The notes under the pieces were generated by a model. That model searched no databases. It worked only from the letters and a program-made list of their open reading frames with translations, and was not told the DNA's origin. Position numbers and translations under genes: made by a program. From VGEM01 sp033764265 (lineage in GTDB: Bacteria > Pseudomonadota > Alphaproteobacteria > Rhodospirillales > Rhodospirillaceae), in assembly GCA_033764265.1 (NCBI GenBank), contig JANRJB010000010.1:1-15306 (forward strand): a stretch of 15,306 nt of DNA, given 5' to 3'. Each line of letters begins with the position of its first letter. Position 1 is the stretch's first letter. Shown here one piece after another: positions 5,904 to 13,758 of the stretch.

Positions 5904-7996
5904 CCGCTGTGTCAACGCTCAGCGCCGACCAGTTGTTCGACCGGGCCGTGCAGCTCTACCAGTCGGGCGACCGCGCCGGCGCGGGCAAGATCGCCGCCGA
6001 CCTGGTCGCGGCCCATCCGGCGCACGGCGACGGCCTGAACCTGGCCGCCATCCTGGCCCAGGATGCGCGCAATCTGGCCGACGCCGAGGCCCTGATCCGC
6101 CGCGCGGTGGCGGCCCAGCCCGGCAACCCGATCTACCTCAACACGCTGGGTACCACGCTGCTCGCCCAGGGCCGCACCGACGAGGCCATCGCCGCGCTTG
6201 CGCCGGCCGCCGCGGCCGCGCCGCAAGAGGCTGAAATCCTGTTCAACCTGGCCAATGCCTACCGCGATGCCGGCCAGGGGCCCGAGGCGGCGGCAGCCTA
6301 TCAAAAGGTCCTCGCGCTCAAGCCCGGGCACCTGGGCGCTTACAACAACCTGGCCCTGATGCTCAAGGCGGGCGGCGATGTCGAAAGCGCGGTCACCGTG
6401 CTGATCGAGGCGATCGCCTTCGCCCCCAAGGCGGCGGAGCTGCGCTTCAACCTGGGCAACGCCCTGCACGCCGCCGGGCGGCTGGATGCGGCGGCTCAGG
6501 CGTACCGGCGCGCGCTGGACCTGAAGCCCGATCACGTGCAGGCCATGGTCAATCTGGGCGTGGTGCTGGCCGAGCAGCACGATACGACCGGCGCCGAACA
6601 GCTGTTCCGCCAGGCCATCGCCCGCGATCCGACGCTGTCGCAGGCCTACGTCGGGTTGGCCGATCTGGTCGACGACGGCAGCCTGGACGCGGTCGCCCAC
6701 CGCCGCGCGGTGTTGGCCCTGCGCCCCGATCTGCCGGCGATCTGGTCCAGCCTGTTGATGTGCCTGCACTACGCCGACAAGCCCACACGCGCCGAGATCG
6801 CCGCCGAGCATCGCGCCTTCGGCCGCCAGTTCGGGCGCACCTTCGACGCCGCGCATCCGCCGGCATATGCCGCGCGGCCGGTGGACTTCACGGCCGGGCG
6901 CAAGCTTAGGCTTGGCGTGATGTCGGGCGACTTTCGCTTCCACGCGATGCTGTTTTTCGCCCTGCCGGTGTTCGAGGCGCGCGACAAAAGCCAGTGGGAC
7001 CTCACCTGTTATTCCACCACCGCGCGCCCCGACGACCACACCCGCACCTGGCGCGCCGACGCCGACCGCTGGCGCGACGTGCGCCATCTGTCCGCAGGCG
7101 ACCTGGCCGAACTGATCGTGCGCGACGGCATCGACGTGCTGATCGACCTGTCGGGCCACGCGCCGCACAACCGGCTGCCGGCCTTCGCGCTCAAACCCGC
7201 GCCGCTGCAGGTGGCCTGGGGCGATTACGTGAACACCCGCGGGCTCGCGGCCATCGACGTGCTGCTCGGCGATCCGGTCCACACGCCCGTCGCCGACGAC
7301 GGCCTGTACGTGGAAAAGGTCGTGCGCCTGCCGCGCGACTATGTCTGCTACCGCCCGCCCGCCTACACCCCGCCGGTGGCCGGCAGCCCGTGCGCCTCCA
7401 CCGGCGTGTTCACCTTCGGCTGCTTCAGCGAGGTCACCAAGATCGGCCCCAGCGCCGCCAAGCAGTGGGCCGCGGTGCTGAAGGCGCTGCCGGCCGCGCG
7501 CATGCTGTTCAATAATTATCTGTTCGCCGACGGCGCGCGTCAGGGCCGGGTCATCAGCCTGTTCATGGACCAGGGCATCGATCCCGAGCGCATCGTGTTC
7601 GCCGCCGGCGGGCCGCACGCCGAGTTCCTGGCCCAGTACGCCCAGGTTGACGCCATTCTCGATACCGCACCCTACTCCGGCGGGCTGACGACCTGCGAGG
7701 CGCTGGTGATGGGCGTGCCGGTGCTGACCGTGACCGGCGATCGCTTCTGCGGCCGTCACGCCAGCGCGCACCTGATCAACGGCGGCTACCCCGACGGCGT
7801 GTGCGGCAGCCTCGACGAACTGGTCGAACAGGCCCGCGCGCTCGCGGCCACGCCGCCCACGGCGATGTCGGCCCAGCGCCGCGCCTTGCGCGCGGCCGTC
7901 CTCGCCTCGCCGCTGTGCGACGTGCGGGGCTTCGCGCGCGATTTCTACGCCGTGCTGCGCGCGGAGTGGGATAAAGTCAGCGAACGTAAGGCCTGA
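5900..7996 (+). CDS. TPR-repeat protein with a SPINDLY/OGT-type (GT41) glycosyltransferase domain
   Basis: A 698-residue, probably cytoplasmic protein. Residues about 8-275 form roughly seven tetratricopeptide repeats, with recurring patterns such as FNLANAYRDAGQGPEAAAAYQKVLALKPGH broken into 34-residue units. Residues about 335-690 match the GT41 catalytic region of O-GlcNAc transferase and SPINDLY. The visible marks are SGDFRFH with His348 (equivalent to the proposed catalytic His of human OGT), LIDLSGHAPHNRL (414-426), LKPAPLQVAWGDY (431-443), TKIGP with Lys514 (the UDP-binding Lys) and DTAPYSGGLTTCEALVMGVPV (starting at 588). The enzyme would transfer a sugar from a nucleotide-sugar donor to protein hydroxyls. 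Its ATG overlaps the msbA stop (ATGA), implying coupled translation. The acceptor, and whether the donor is UDP-GlcNAc, GDP-fucose or a sugar made by the divergent operon, cannot be told from the sequence. Confidence 0.92.
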   Translation: MTAVSTLSADQLFDRAVQLYQSGDRAGAGKIAADLVAAHPAHGDGLNLAAILAQDARNLADAEALIRRAVAAQPGNPIYLNTLGTTLLAQGRTDEAIAALAPAAAAAPQEAEILFNLANAYRDAGQGPEAAAAYQKVLALKPGHLGAYNNLALMLKAGGDVESAVTVLIEAIAFAPKAAELRFNLGNALHAAGRLDAAAQAYRRALDLKPDHVQAMVNLGVVLAEQHDTTGAEQLFRQAIARDPTLSQAYVGLADLVDDGSLDAVAHRRAVLALRPDLPAIWSSLLMCLHYADKPTRAEIAAEHRAFGRQFGRTFDAAHPPAYAARPVDFTAGRKLRLGVMSGDFRFHAMLFFALPVFEARDKSQWDLTCYSTTARPDDHTRTWRADADRWRDVRHLSAGDLAELIVRDGIDVLIDLSGHAPHNRLPAFALKPAPLQVAWGDYVNTRGLAAIDVLLGDPVHTPVADDGLYVEKVVRLPRDYVCYRPPAYTPPVAGSPCASTGVFTFGCFSEVTKIGPSAAKQWAAVLKALPAARMLFNNYLFADGARQGRVISLFMDQGIDPERIVFAAGGPHAEFLAQYAQVDAILDTAPYSGGLTTCEALVMGVPVLTVTGDRFCGRHASAHLINGGYPDGVCGSLDELVEQARALAATPPTAMSAQRRALRAAVLASPLCDVRGFARDFYAVLRAEWDKVSERKA

Positions 7997-8056
7997 ACCA
8001 GCGCCCCGCGCCGTACACTCACTACCACCCCGAGATTTCGGCCCGCGGCCGGCCGA
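7997..8056. other. Short convergent gap between the glycosyltransferase gene and higA
   Basis: Sixty bases between two stop codons. A small perfect inverted repeat CGGCC-CGC-GGCCG (8039-8051) is the only structure seen. It lacks a T-run on either strand, so it is at best a weak transcription end. No promoter or small gene is visible. Confidence 0.4.
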
Positions 8057-8368
8057 TCAGCCGACGGCGAGCGTCGGAATGGCCGCAATTTGGGCGCGCT
8101 TGGATTTGCTCAAGCGCTCCAAATCGTAGCGCGACTGAAGATTCAGCCAAAGCTCCGGTCCGTTGCCGCAAAGCTTACCCAGTCGCAACGCCATTTCCGG
8201 CGTCACCGGCGCGCGCTCGGTCAAAATCGCATGCAAGGTCTGACGCGAGACGCCGAGATGGCGCGCGATTTCGACGCGCGAACGCGCCAACGCCGGCAGA
8301 ACGTCTTCGCGAAGCAGTTCTCCGGGATGCATTGGTGGAAGTCCGCGCGCGGCTGATTTCTTGCTCAT
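8057..8368 (-). CDS. higA: HigA-type antitoxin (XRE-family HTH)
   Basis: A 103-residue antitoxin that binds and neutralises HigB and represses the operon. The family opening MHPGELLREDVLPALARS is complete (about residues 13-30). It is followed by the HTH VEIARHLGVSRQTLHAILT (32-50), ERAPVTPEMALRL and GPELWLNLQSRYDL, all canonical for HigA addiction-module proteins. The ATG at 8368 is preferred over a TTG three bases upstream because TGAGGA (8378-8383) gives a well-spaced ribosome-binding site and because the ATG overlaps the toxin stop by one base (TGATG). The gene order is toxin first, antitoxin second, as is normal for higBA. Its stop lies 60 bases from the convergent glycosyltransferase stop. 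Confidence 0.95.
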   Translation of the reverse strand: MSKKSAARGLPPMHPGELLREDVLPALARSRVEIARHLGVSRQTLHAILTERAPVTPEMALRLGKLCGNGPELWLNLQSRYDLERLSKSKRAQIAAIPTLAVG

Positions 8369-8640
8369 CAATGATAATCCTCAAGATCGACATCAATCGC
8401 GTCGGCGGCGTCCCAACCAAAAGTAATTCGCCAGTTGCCCGTGACTCTGACCGACCAGCGCCGCTCGCCGTGCAATCCGTGAAAAAAGTAGCCCGGCAGA
8501 TTCATGTTTTCCGGGCGCGCTGCCGCGTCCAACGCAACCAGAATGCGCCTTACTCGTGAGGTATTCTGCACGCTCAAACCGCTGGCTTTTCCGGTCTGGA
8601 AGTACGCGCGAAGCGCCTTGCTGCGGAAGCCGCGAATCAC
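8368..8640 (-). CDS. higB: HigB-type (RelE/ParE superfamily) mRNA-interferase toxin
   Basis: A 90-residue toxin of the HigB group, which cleaves mRNA on the ribosome when free of antitoxin. Family marks are MIRGFRSKALRAYF and TGKASG near the start, LDAAARPENMNLPG (37-50), the basic WSVRVTGNWRITF strand (62-74) and the terminal DYH (88-90). The last three residues match Asp, Tyr and His implicated in cleavage by Proteus HigB. The protein is full length with no missing residue, so it is probably active. It starts with GTG at 8640, with no clear ribosome-binding site. A candidate promoter ends only a few bases upstream, so the message may be leaderless. The AT content is higher than in the flanking genes (about 50-60% GC in the two lines I counted, against about 68% in a glutamate dehydrogenase line), which suggests acquisition by transfer. 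Confidence 0.94.
   Translation of the reverse strand: MIRGFRSKALRAYFQTGKASGLSVQNTSRVRRILVALDAAARPENMNLPGYFFHGLHGERRWSVRVTGNWRITFGWDAADAIDVDLEDYH
8378..8383 (-). promoter_or_regulatory. Ribosome-binding site of higA inside the end of higB
   Basis: TGAGGA on the minus strand, nine bases before the ATG at 8368. It lies within the last codons of higB and lets higA be translated strongly and independently, as expected if antitoxin must exceed toxin. Confidence 0.55.
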
Positions 8641-8646
8641 GACCGG

Positions 8647-8675
8647 AAGATGGGGCGGGATCGCCGCGGCGTCAA
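8647..8675 (-). promoter_or_regulatory. Candidate higBA promoter
   Basis: On the minus strand TTGACG (8670-8675, five of six to -35) is followed after exactly 17 bases by CATCTT (8647-8652, three of six to -10). Initiation seven or so bases downstream would fall at or next to the GTG start of higB (8640), predicting a leaderless or near-leaderless message. The -10 match is poor, so this is tentative. Confidence 0.3.
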
Positions 8676-8719
8676 GTATGACTTTACGTGTGCCACAGAG
8701 GTACCGGCCGTGCGCCGCT

Positions 8720-11700
8720 TTACCCCGCGCTCAGCGCGCTCAGCTGTCGGTTGGCGACCGTGAGCATGGCCAGGCTCACCGTCTCGGCGCCGCGGATCTC
8801 GCCCAGCACCTGGTCGAAGCGGTCGACCGGCGCCTTGTTGGCCGCCGCCCAGGCCTCGATCGCTTTGTCGCCGGCCAGCTTCCTGGCCTTGCCCAGGGTC
8901 AGGATCAGTTGCGTCAGCTTGGTCTGGTGGGCGTACAGCTCCTCGACCGCGGCCGAAACGGCCAGGCGCTCCCAGTGGCTGGTGCGCGCCAGGTCCTCGG
9001 TCGAGCGCCGCAGGTCGCCCATGCCGAAGCGCTGGCCGACCAGGAAGTACATCCTGGCCACCTGCGGCACCGGCTGCTTGAGCGCTTCCGACAGCCGCCA
9101 GACGTCGTTGGCCGCGGCGATGCGGAACAACAGAGCCACGTCGAGCGCGGTGTCGGCCGGCACGCCCTTGGCCTTGTAGGCGTCGGCGGCGCGGTTGACG
9201 TAGCCGGCCACCTCGTCCGACCACATGCCGCGGTAGTCCTTCTTGAACACGTCGACCACCGGCTTGAGCTTGGCGACGGTGGCGGAAATGTCCATCGGCG
9301 CCGGCACATTGCGCAACAGCCACAGCGCGCTGCGCTCGATCATGCGGTTGATCTCGATGAACATGTCGCTCTGCACGTCGGCCGGCACCTTGGCGTCCAG
9401 CGCCTCGATCTTGCGCCACACCTCGCGCAGGCCGTAGGCGATGCGCGTGACGATGTAGGCGCGCGCCACGTCCACCGGCCCCAGGCCCGAGCGGTCCATC
9501 AGCGTGGTCAGGAACTGCGGGCCGACGCGGTTGACGAAGCTGTTTGTGACGCCGGTGGCGACGATCTCGCGGCGCAGTTTGTGCTTGCGCACGGCGTCCG
9601 GGTACTTCTTCTGGATCGGCTTGGGGAAGTAGGCGAACAGGTCCTCTTCCGAGACCGGATCGTCGGGCAGGTCGCTCGCGATCAGCCGCTCGTACAGCCA
9701 CATCTTGCCGTAGGGCAGGAACACCGCGATCTCGGGCCGGGTCAGCCCCTTGCCGGCGGCGATTCGCTCGGCCAGTTCCTCGTCGTCGGGCAGGTATTCG
9801 ATGGCGCGGTTCAAGAGGCCGTCGCGCTCGAACACCTTCATGGTGCGGTTCTGGGCGTCCAGCAACTCGGTGGCCCGGCGCTCGAGCAGCGAAATGGTCT
9901 GCGACTGCTGGTAATTGTCGCGCAGCACCAGCTCGGCCACTTCGTCGGTCATCTCGGCCAAAAGCTTGTTGCGGTTCGGCAGGGTCAGCTTGCCGGTCTG
10001 CATCAGGCCGTTAAGCAGGATCTTGATGTTGACCTCGTGGTCCGAGCAATCGACGCCGGCGGAATTGTCGATGGCGTCGGTGTTCAGCCGAACCCCCTTC
10101 ATCGCCGCCTCGATCCGCCCCCGCTGCGTCATGCCCAGGTTGGCGCCCTCGCCGATCACTTTCGCGCGCAGCTCTGCGCCGTTGATGCGGATGGCGTCGT
10201 TGGCCTTGTCGGACACGTCGGCATGGGACTCGGCGGCCGACTTCACGAAGGTACCGATGCCGCCGAAGAACATCAGGTCGACCGGCATGCGCAGAATGGC
10301 GTTCATGATCTCGGTCGGGCTGGCCTCGGCCTTGGTCAGGCCCAGCATCGCCTTGATCTCGGGGCTCAGTTTGATCGACTTGGCCGACCGCTCGAACACC
10401 CCGCCGCCCTTGGAGATCAGCTTGGCATCGTAGTCGGTCCACGACGAGCGCGGCAGCTTGAACATCCGGTCGCGCTCGGCCCAGCTTTTCGCGGCGTCGG
10501 GCTCGGGGTCGATGAAAATGTGCAGGTGGTTGAACGCGGCCTTGAGCCGGATGTGCTTGGACAACAGCATGCCGTTGCCGAACACGTCGCCCGACATGTC
10601 GCCGACGCCGGCGCAGGTGAAGTCCTGCGCCTGGCAGTCCACGTTCATCTCGCGGAAGTGGCGCTTGACGCACTCCCAGGCGCCGCGGGCGGTGATGCCC
10701 ATCACTTTATGATCGTAGCCGGCCGACCCGCCCGAGGCATAGGCGTCGCCCAGCCAGAATTTGTAATCGGCGGAAACGGCGTTGGCGATGTCGGAAAAGG
10801 TCGCTGTGCCCTTGTCGGCTGCGACCACCAGATAGGGGTCGTCGGCGTCCTTGCGCACCACGCTGGCCGGCGGAACGATCTGGTTGTCGATGACGTTGTC
10901 GGTGATGTCGAGCAGGCCACGCTGCAGGTATTGGTAGCAGGCGATGCCCTCTTTCTGGACCGCCTCGCGGCCCAGGGCGGGCGGCGGCGGATTCTTCACC
11001 ACGAAGCCGCCCTTCGATCCGGTCGGCACGATCACGGCGTTCTTGACCATCTGCGCCTTGACCAGGCCCAGGATCTCGGCGCGGAAGTCCTCGCGCCGGT
11101 CGGACCAGCGGATGCCGCCGCGCGCCACCTTGCCGCCGCGCAGGTGAATGCCCTCCATGCGCGGCGAGTAGACGAACACCTCGACGTTCATCCGGGGCAG
11201 CGGCAAGTCCTCGATCCGCCGGCTGTCGAGCTTGATCGACAGGTACGGCTTGTGCGCGCCGTTCGCGTCCTTCTGGAAGTAGTTGGTGCGCAGGCTGCAG
11301 TCGATCAGGTTGAGGTAGCGGCGCAGGATGCGGTCCTCGTCCGCGTTGGTCACGCCGTCCAGGTCGGCGGCGATGGCGGCGCGCAGATCCTCGACCTTCT
11401 TCGCCGTCGCCTTGGCCTTGGCGCCGGTGTTCAGCCCCGGGTCGAAGCTCAACAGGAACAGGTCGGCCAGCTTGCGGGCGATGCCGGCATGGGCCGCGAT
11501 CGCCGTTTCGATGTAGCTCTGCGAGAACGGGAAGGCGACCTGGCGCAGATACTTTGCGTAAGCCCGCAGGATCGTCACCTCGCGCCAGGGGAATCCGGTG
11601 AAAGCGACCAGGCGGTTGAAGCCGTCGCTTTCCATCTCGCCGGACCACACCTTGTCGAAAGCCTCCTCGACCGGCGCGGCGAAGCGCTCGATGTCGAAGG

Positions 11701-13597
11701 CGCCGCCGCCGGCCACCGTCATCTGGAAATCGTGCAGCCACACCGACGCACGGCCCTGGGTGCCGCCGCCCGCGCCGGTCGGCGTGATCTGGTGCGGATT
11801 CTCGCTCAACACCTTGAAGCCCATGTTCTCGAAGATGGGGATCATCTCCGACAGGGCCAGCGTGGCGCCGATGCTGTAGAGCTTGATGCCCACGGCGGAC
11901 TCGGGATTGCCGTCCTTCACGGCCTGCGGCCGGTAGACGCGGATGCCGACTTTCTTCTGATCCAGGCAGGCCAGCACGAACCGCGCGTCGGCCACGCCGT
12001 CCTCGGCGACAAAGGCGTGGCGATAGCCGGGCGGGAAGGCGTGGGCGAACAGGTTGGCCAGCCGCGCGCCTTCGGCCTCGCCGTGACGGGCGACAAAGGC
12101 CTCGCGCAAATCGTCGGACCAGGCGCGGCTCGCGCGCGCGATCCGGGCTTCCAGCGCCTTCATGTCCACCGCCGGCAGCTTGCCGGGCCTGGTGGCGATG
12201 ATGAAATGGATGCGCGCCAGCGCCGCGTCGGTCACTTGCGTGAAGTACGACGACAGCCGCCCGTCGAACGCCTTCGTCAGAATGTCGCCGACCGCCAGCC
12301 GCAGCTGGGTGTCGTAGCGGTCGCGCGGTACGTACACCAGGCACGACACGAAGCGTTCGAAGCGGTCGGTGCGCACGAACACCGCCGTGCGCGCGCGCTC
12401 CTGCAGGTGAAGCAGGCCCAGCCCGACCTCGAGCAGCTGGTCGTCGGAGCTTTCGAACAGCTCGTCGCGCGGCAGGTTCTCCATGATATTCTGCAGCCGC
12501 TTGCCGTCGTGGCTGTGCTTGCGGAAGCCCACGCGCGCCCGAATGCGGTCGATCTTGCGGCGCAGCACCGGCACGAAGCTCGGGCTGTTGGTATAGACGT
12601 CGGCGGTGAACAGGCCGGCGAACAGATGCACGCCGGTCACCTTGCCTTGGTCGTTGAAAATCTTCACCGCCACCACGTCGTAGTGCACGCGGCGATGCAC
12701 GGTGGCGCGCTGGTTGGCTTTCACGATCAACAGCGACGCCGCGCCGGTCAGGAACGCATCGAACTGCGCCGGCACCGGCGCGCCGTCGGCCAGCCCGTCG
12801 AAGATGTTGATCTGCGCCTTGGTCAGCACGCCCAGGCTCTCGGCCTGCGCGATCCTCAGCACGCGCTTGCCGCCCGCGGTATCCAGTCCCAGGCGGCGAT
12901 AGCCCAGGAAGGTGTAGTGGTCGTCGTGCAGCCAGCGCAGGAAGTCGCCGATCTCGGCGGCCTGCTCGGCGTCGATACCGGGCGATGGCCCGTCGAACTC
13001 GGCCGCCAAACGCCCGGCGGCGCGGCGCATGGCCTGCCAGTCGCGCACCGCCAGTCGCACGTCGCCCAGAACCGAGGTCACGGTATCGGTGATACGCTCG
13101 GCCATGTCGGAGTCGGCCAGTTCGCCGATCTCGATATGCATGACCGACTCGTTGGCGCCGCCGCTGTCGTCGGGCTCGCAAAGCCTTTTCAGTTTGCCCG
13201 CCGCGTCGCGCTCGACCGTGACGATGGGGTGGATCACCAGCTGCGCCGGCTCCTCGATGCGCTCCAGCTCGGCGGTGACCGAGTCAACCAGGAACGGCAT
13301 GTCGTCGGTGACGATCTCGACCACCGTGCGCCCTGGCGCGCCGGCCTGATCGCCGGCGGTCACGCGGACGATGGACCGTTGGGGGGCGCGCGACTGCAAG
13401 GCGCTCCACAGCCGGCCGGCGGCGTTGGCTAGGTCGTCGGGCGTGCGCGCCTTCAGGTCGTCGGGCGGGCTGTTGGCGTACAGCTGCGCGATGAAGCGCT
13501 TCAATTCGGCGGCTTCGGCGCCCGTGGCTTTCTTGCCCGCGGCGTCCTGCGCGGCCTTGATGATCTCGGCGATGCCGCGATTGGCTGGCTGGCCCAT
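8720..13597 (-). CDS. Large NAD-specific glutamate dehydrogenase (about 180-kDa class)
   Basis: A 1,625-residue cytoplasmic enzyme that deaminates glutamate to 2-oxoglutarate and ammonia with NAD, feeding amino-acid carbon into the TCA cycle. About 750 N-terminal residues form the regulatory region of this class (recognisable stretches include DDMPFLVDSV and LRWLHDDHYTFLGYRRL). The catalytic core begins near 820. RGGIRWSDRREDFRAEILG and VKAQMVKNAVIVPTGSKGGF contain the substrate-binding and catalytic lysines (Lys862 in TGSKGG). The NAD-binding domain shows GVGDMSGDVFGNGML near residue 1004. The length fits the family (about 1,600). The ATG at 13597 has a strong GGGGGGA ribosome-binding site; the upstream extension of the frame is an Arg-rich artefact. 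In Caulobacter the homologue GdhZ also influences cell division. No downstream terminator is visible, so transcription may run into higBA. Confidence 0.97.
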   Translation of the reverse strand: MGQPANRGIAEIIKAAQDAAGKKATGAEAAELKRFIAQLYANSPPDDLKARTPDDLANAAGRLWSALQSRAPQRSIVRVTAGDQAGAPGRTVVEIVTDDMPFLVDSVTAELERIEEPAQLVIHPIVTVERDAAGKLKRLCEPDDSGGANESVMHIEIGELADSDMAERITDTVTSVLGDVRLAVRDWQAMRRAAGRLAAEFDGPSPGIDAEQAAEIGDFLRWLHDDHYTFLGYRRLGLDTAGGKRVLRIAQAESLGVLTKAQINIFDGLADGAPVPAQFDAFLTGAASLLIVKANQRATVHRRVHYDVVAVKIFNDQGKVTGVHLFAGLFTADVYTNSPSFVPVLRRKIDRIRARVGFRKHSHDGKRLQNIMENLPRDELFESSDDQLLEVGLGLLHLQERARTAVFVRTDRFERFVSCLVYVPRDRYDTQLRLAVGDILTKAFDGRLSSYFTQVTDAALARIHFIIATRPGKLPAVDMKALEARIARASRAWSDDLREAFVARHGEAEGARLANLFAHAFPPGYRHAFVAEDGVADARFVLACLDQKKVGIRVYRPQAVKDGNPESAVGIKLYSIGATLALSEMIPIFENMGFKVLSENPHQITPTGAGGGTQGRASVWLHDFQMTVAGGGAFDIERFAAPVEEAFDKVWSGEMESDGFNRLVAFTGFPWREVTILRAYAKYLRQVAFPFSQSYIETAIAAHAGIARKLADLFLLSFDPGLNTGAKAKATAKKVEDLRAAIAADLDGVTNADEDRILRRYLNLIDCSLRTNYFQKDANGAHKPYLSIKLDSRRIEDLPLPRMNVEVFVYSPRMEGIHLRGGKVARGGIRWSDRREDFRAEILGLVKAQMVKNAVIVPTGSKGGFVVKNPPPPALGREAVQKEGIACYQYLQRGLLDITDNVIDNQIVPPASVVRKDADDPYLVVAADKGTATFSDIANAVSADYKFWLGDAYASGGSAGYDHKVMGITARGAWECVKRHFREMNVDCQAQDFTCAGVGDMSGDVFGNGMLLSKHIRLKAAFNHLHIFIDPEPDAAKSWAERDRMFKLPRSSWTDYDAKLISKGGGVFERSAKSIKLSPEIKAMLGLTKAEASPTEIMNAILRMPVDLMFFGGIGTFVKSAAESHADVSDKANDAIRINGAELRAKVIGEGANLGMTQRGRIEAAMKGVRLNTDAIDNSAGVDCSDHEVNIKILLNGLMQTGKLTLPNRNKLLAEMTDEVAELVLRDNYQQSQTISLLERRATELLDAQNRTMKVFERDGLLNRAIEYLPDDEELAERIAAGKGLTRPEIAVFLPYGKMWLYERLIASDLPDDPVSEEDLFAYFPKPIQKKYPDAVRKHKLRREIVATGVTNSFVNRVGPQFLTTLMDRSGLGPVDVARAYIVTRIAYGLREVWRKIEALDAKVPADVQSDMFIEINRMIERSALWLLRNVPAPMDISATVAKLKPVVDVFKKDYRGMWSDEVAGYVNRAADAYKAKGVPADTALDVALLFRIAAANDVWRLSEALKQPVPQVARMYFLVGQRFGMGDLRRSTEDLARTSHWERLAVSAAVEELYAHQTKLTQLILTLGKARKLAGDKAIEAWAAANKAPVDRFDQVLGEIRGAETVSLAMLTVANRQLSALSAG

Positions 13598-13603
13598 GAA
13601 CCG

Positions 13604-13610
13604 TCCCCCC
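13604..13610 (-). promoter_or_regulatory. Ribosome-binding site of the glutamate dehydrogenase gene
   Basis: GGGGGGA on the minus strand, six bases before the ATG at 13597. It selects this start over an in-frame upstream ATG that would add 22 Arg-rich residues. Confidence 0.6.
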
Positions 13611-13634
13611 ACTGCCGGCCCGTGCGACCGGCGC

Positions 13635-13656
13635 CGGCGGCGCCTGCGCGCCGCCG
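13635..13656 (-). promoter_or_regulatory. Strong GC hairpin in the glutamate dehydrogenase leader
   Basis: A perfect 9-bp, all-GC stem (13635-13643 with 13648-13656) closes a four-base loop. A competing hairpin GGCGCC-GCC-GGCGCC occupies 13630-13644, so two mutually exclusive folds are possible about 25 to 30 bases upstream of the ribosome-binding site. No U-run follows on either strand, so it is not a classical terminator. It could control gdh expression or simply separate it from the upstream M24 gene. The role is inferred only. Confidence 0.4.
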
Positions 13657-13758
13657 TGTTCAAGCCAGCAAGGCTAGCATAGTCAGCACGTTAGGGCAGT
13701 GGACGGAACGTCGCGCCGATGTTTTGGGTGCAGCGCAACATAAAGGTTTGCGCGCGCG

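Noticed and set aside
4002..5915. Long minus-strand open frame opposite msbA
   Set aside because: It is codon-register antisense to msbA, with His/Gln/Arg-rich low-complexity translation; a shadow of GC-rich codon use.
5912..7771. Long minus-strand open frame opposite the TPR glycosyltransferase
   Set aside because: Same in-register antisense explanation; no recognisable domain.
8039..8051. Inverted repeat CGGCC-CGC-GGCCG as a terminator between convergent genes
   Set aside because: Only five base pairs and no T-run on either strand; such repeats are expected by chance in DNA this GC-rich.
10707..13181. 824-codon minus-strand frame overlapping glutamate dehydrogenase in another phase
   Set aside because: Arg/Gly/Ala-rich frame-shifted reading of the gdh sequence; the gdh phase carries every family motif without interruption, so there is no frameshift.
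8504..13432. A 1,642-codon open frame on the plus strand antisense to glutamate dehydrogenase
   Set aside because: It runs in exact codon register opposite the real gene, so it is open only because gdh uses no in-phase TTA, CTA or TCA codon there. Its translation is rich in His, Gln, Arg and Gly with no family motif, and it also runs across higB and the intergenic gap.
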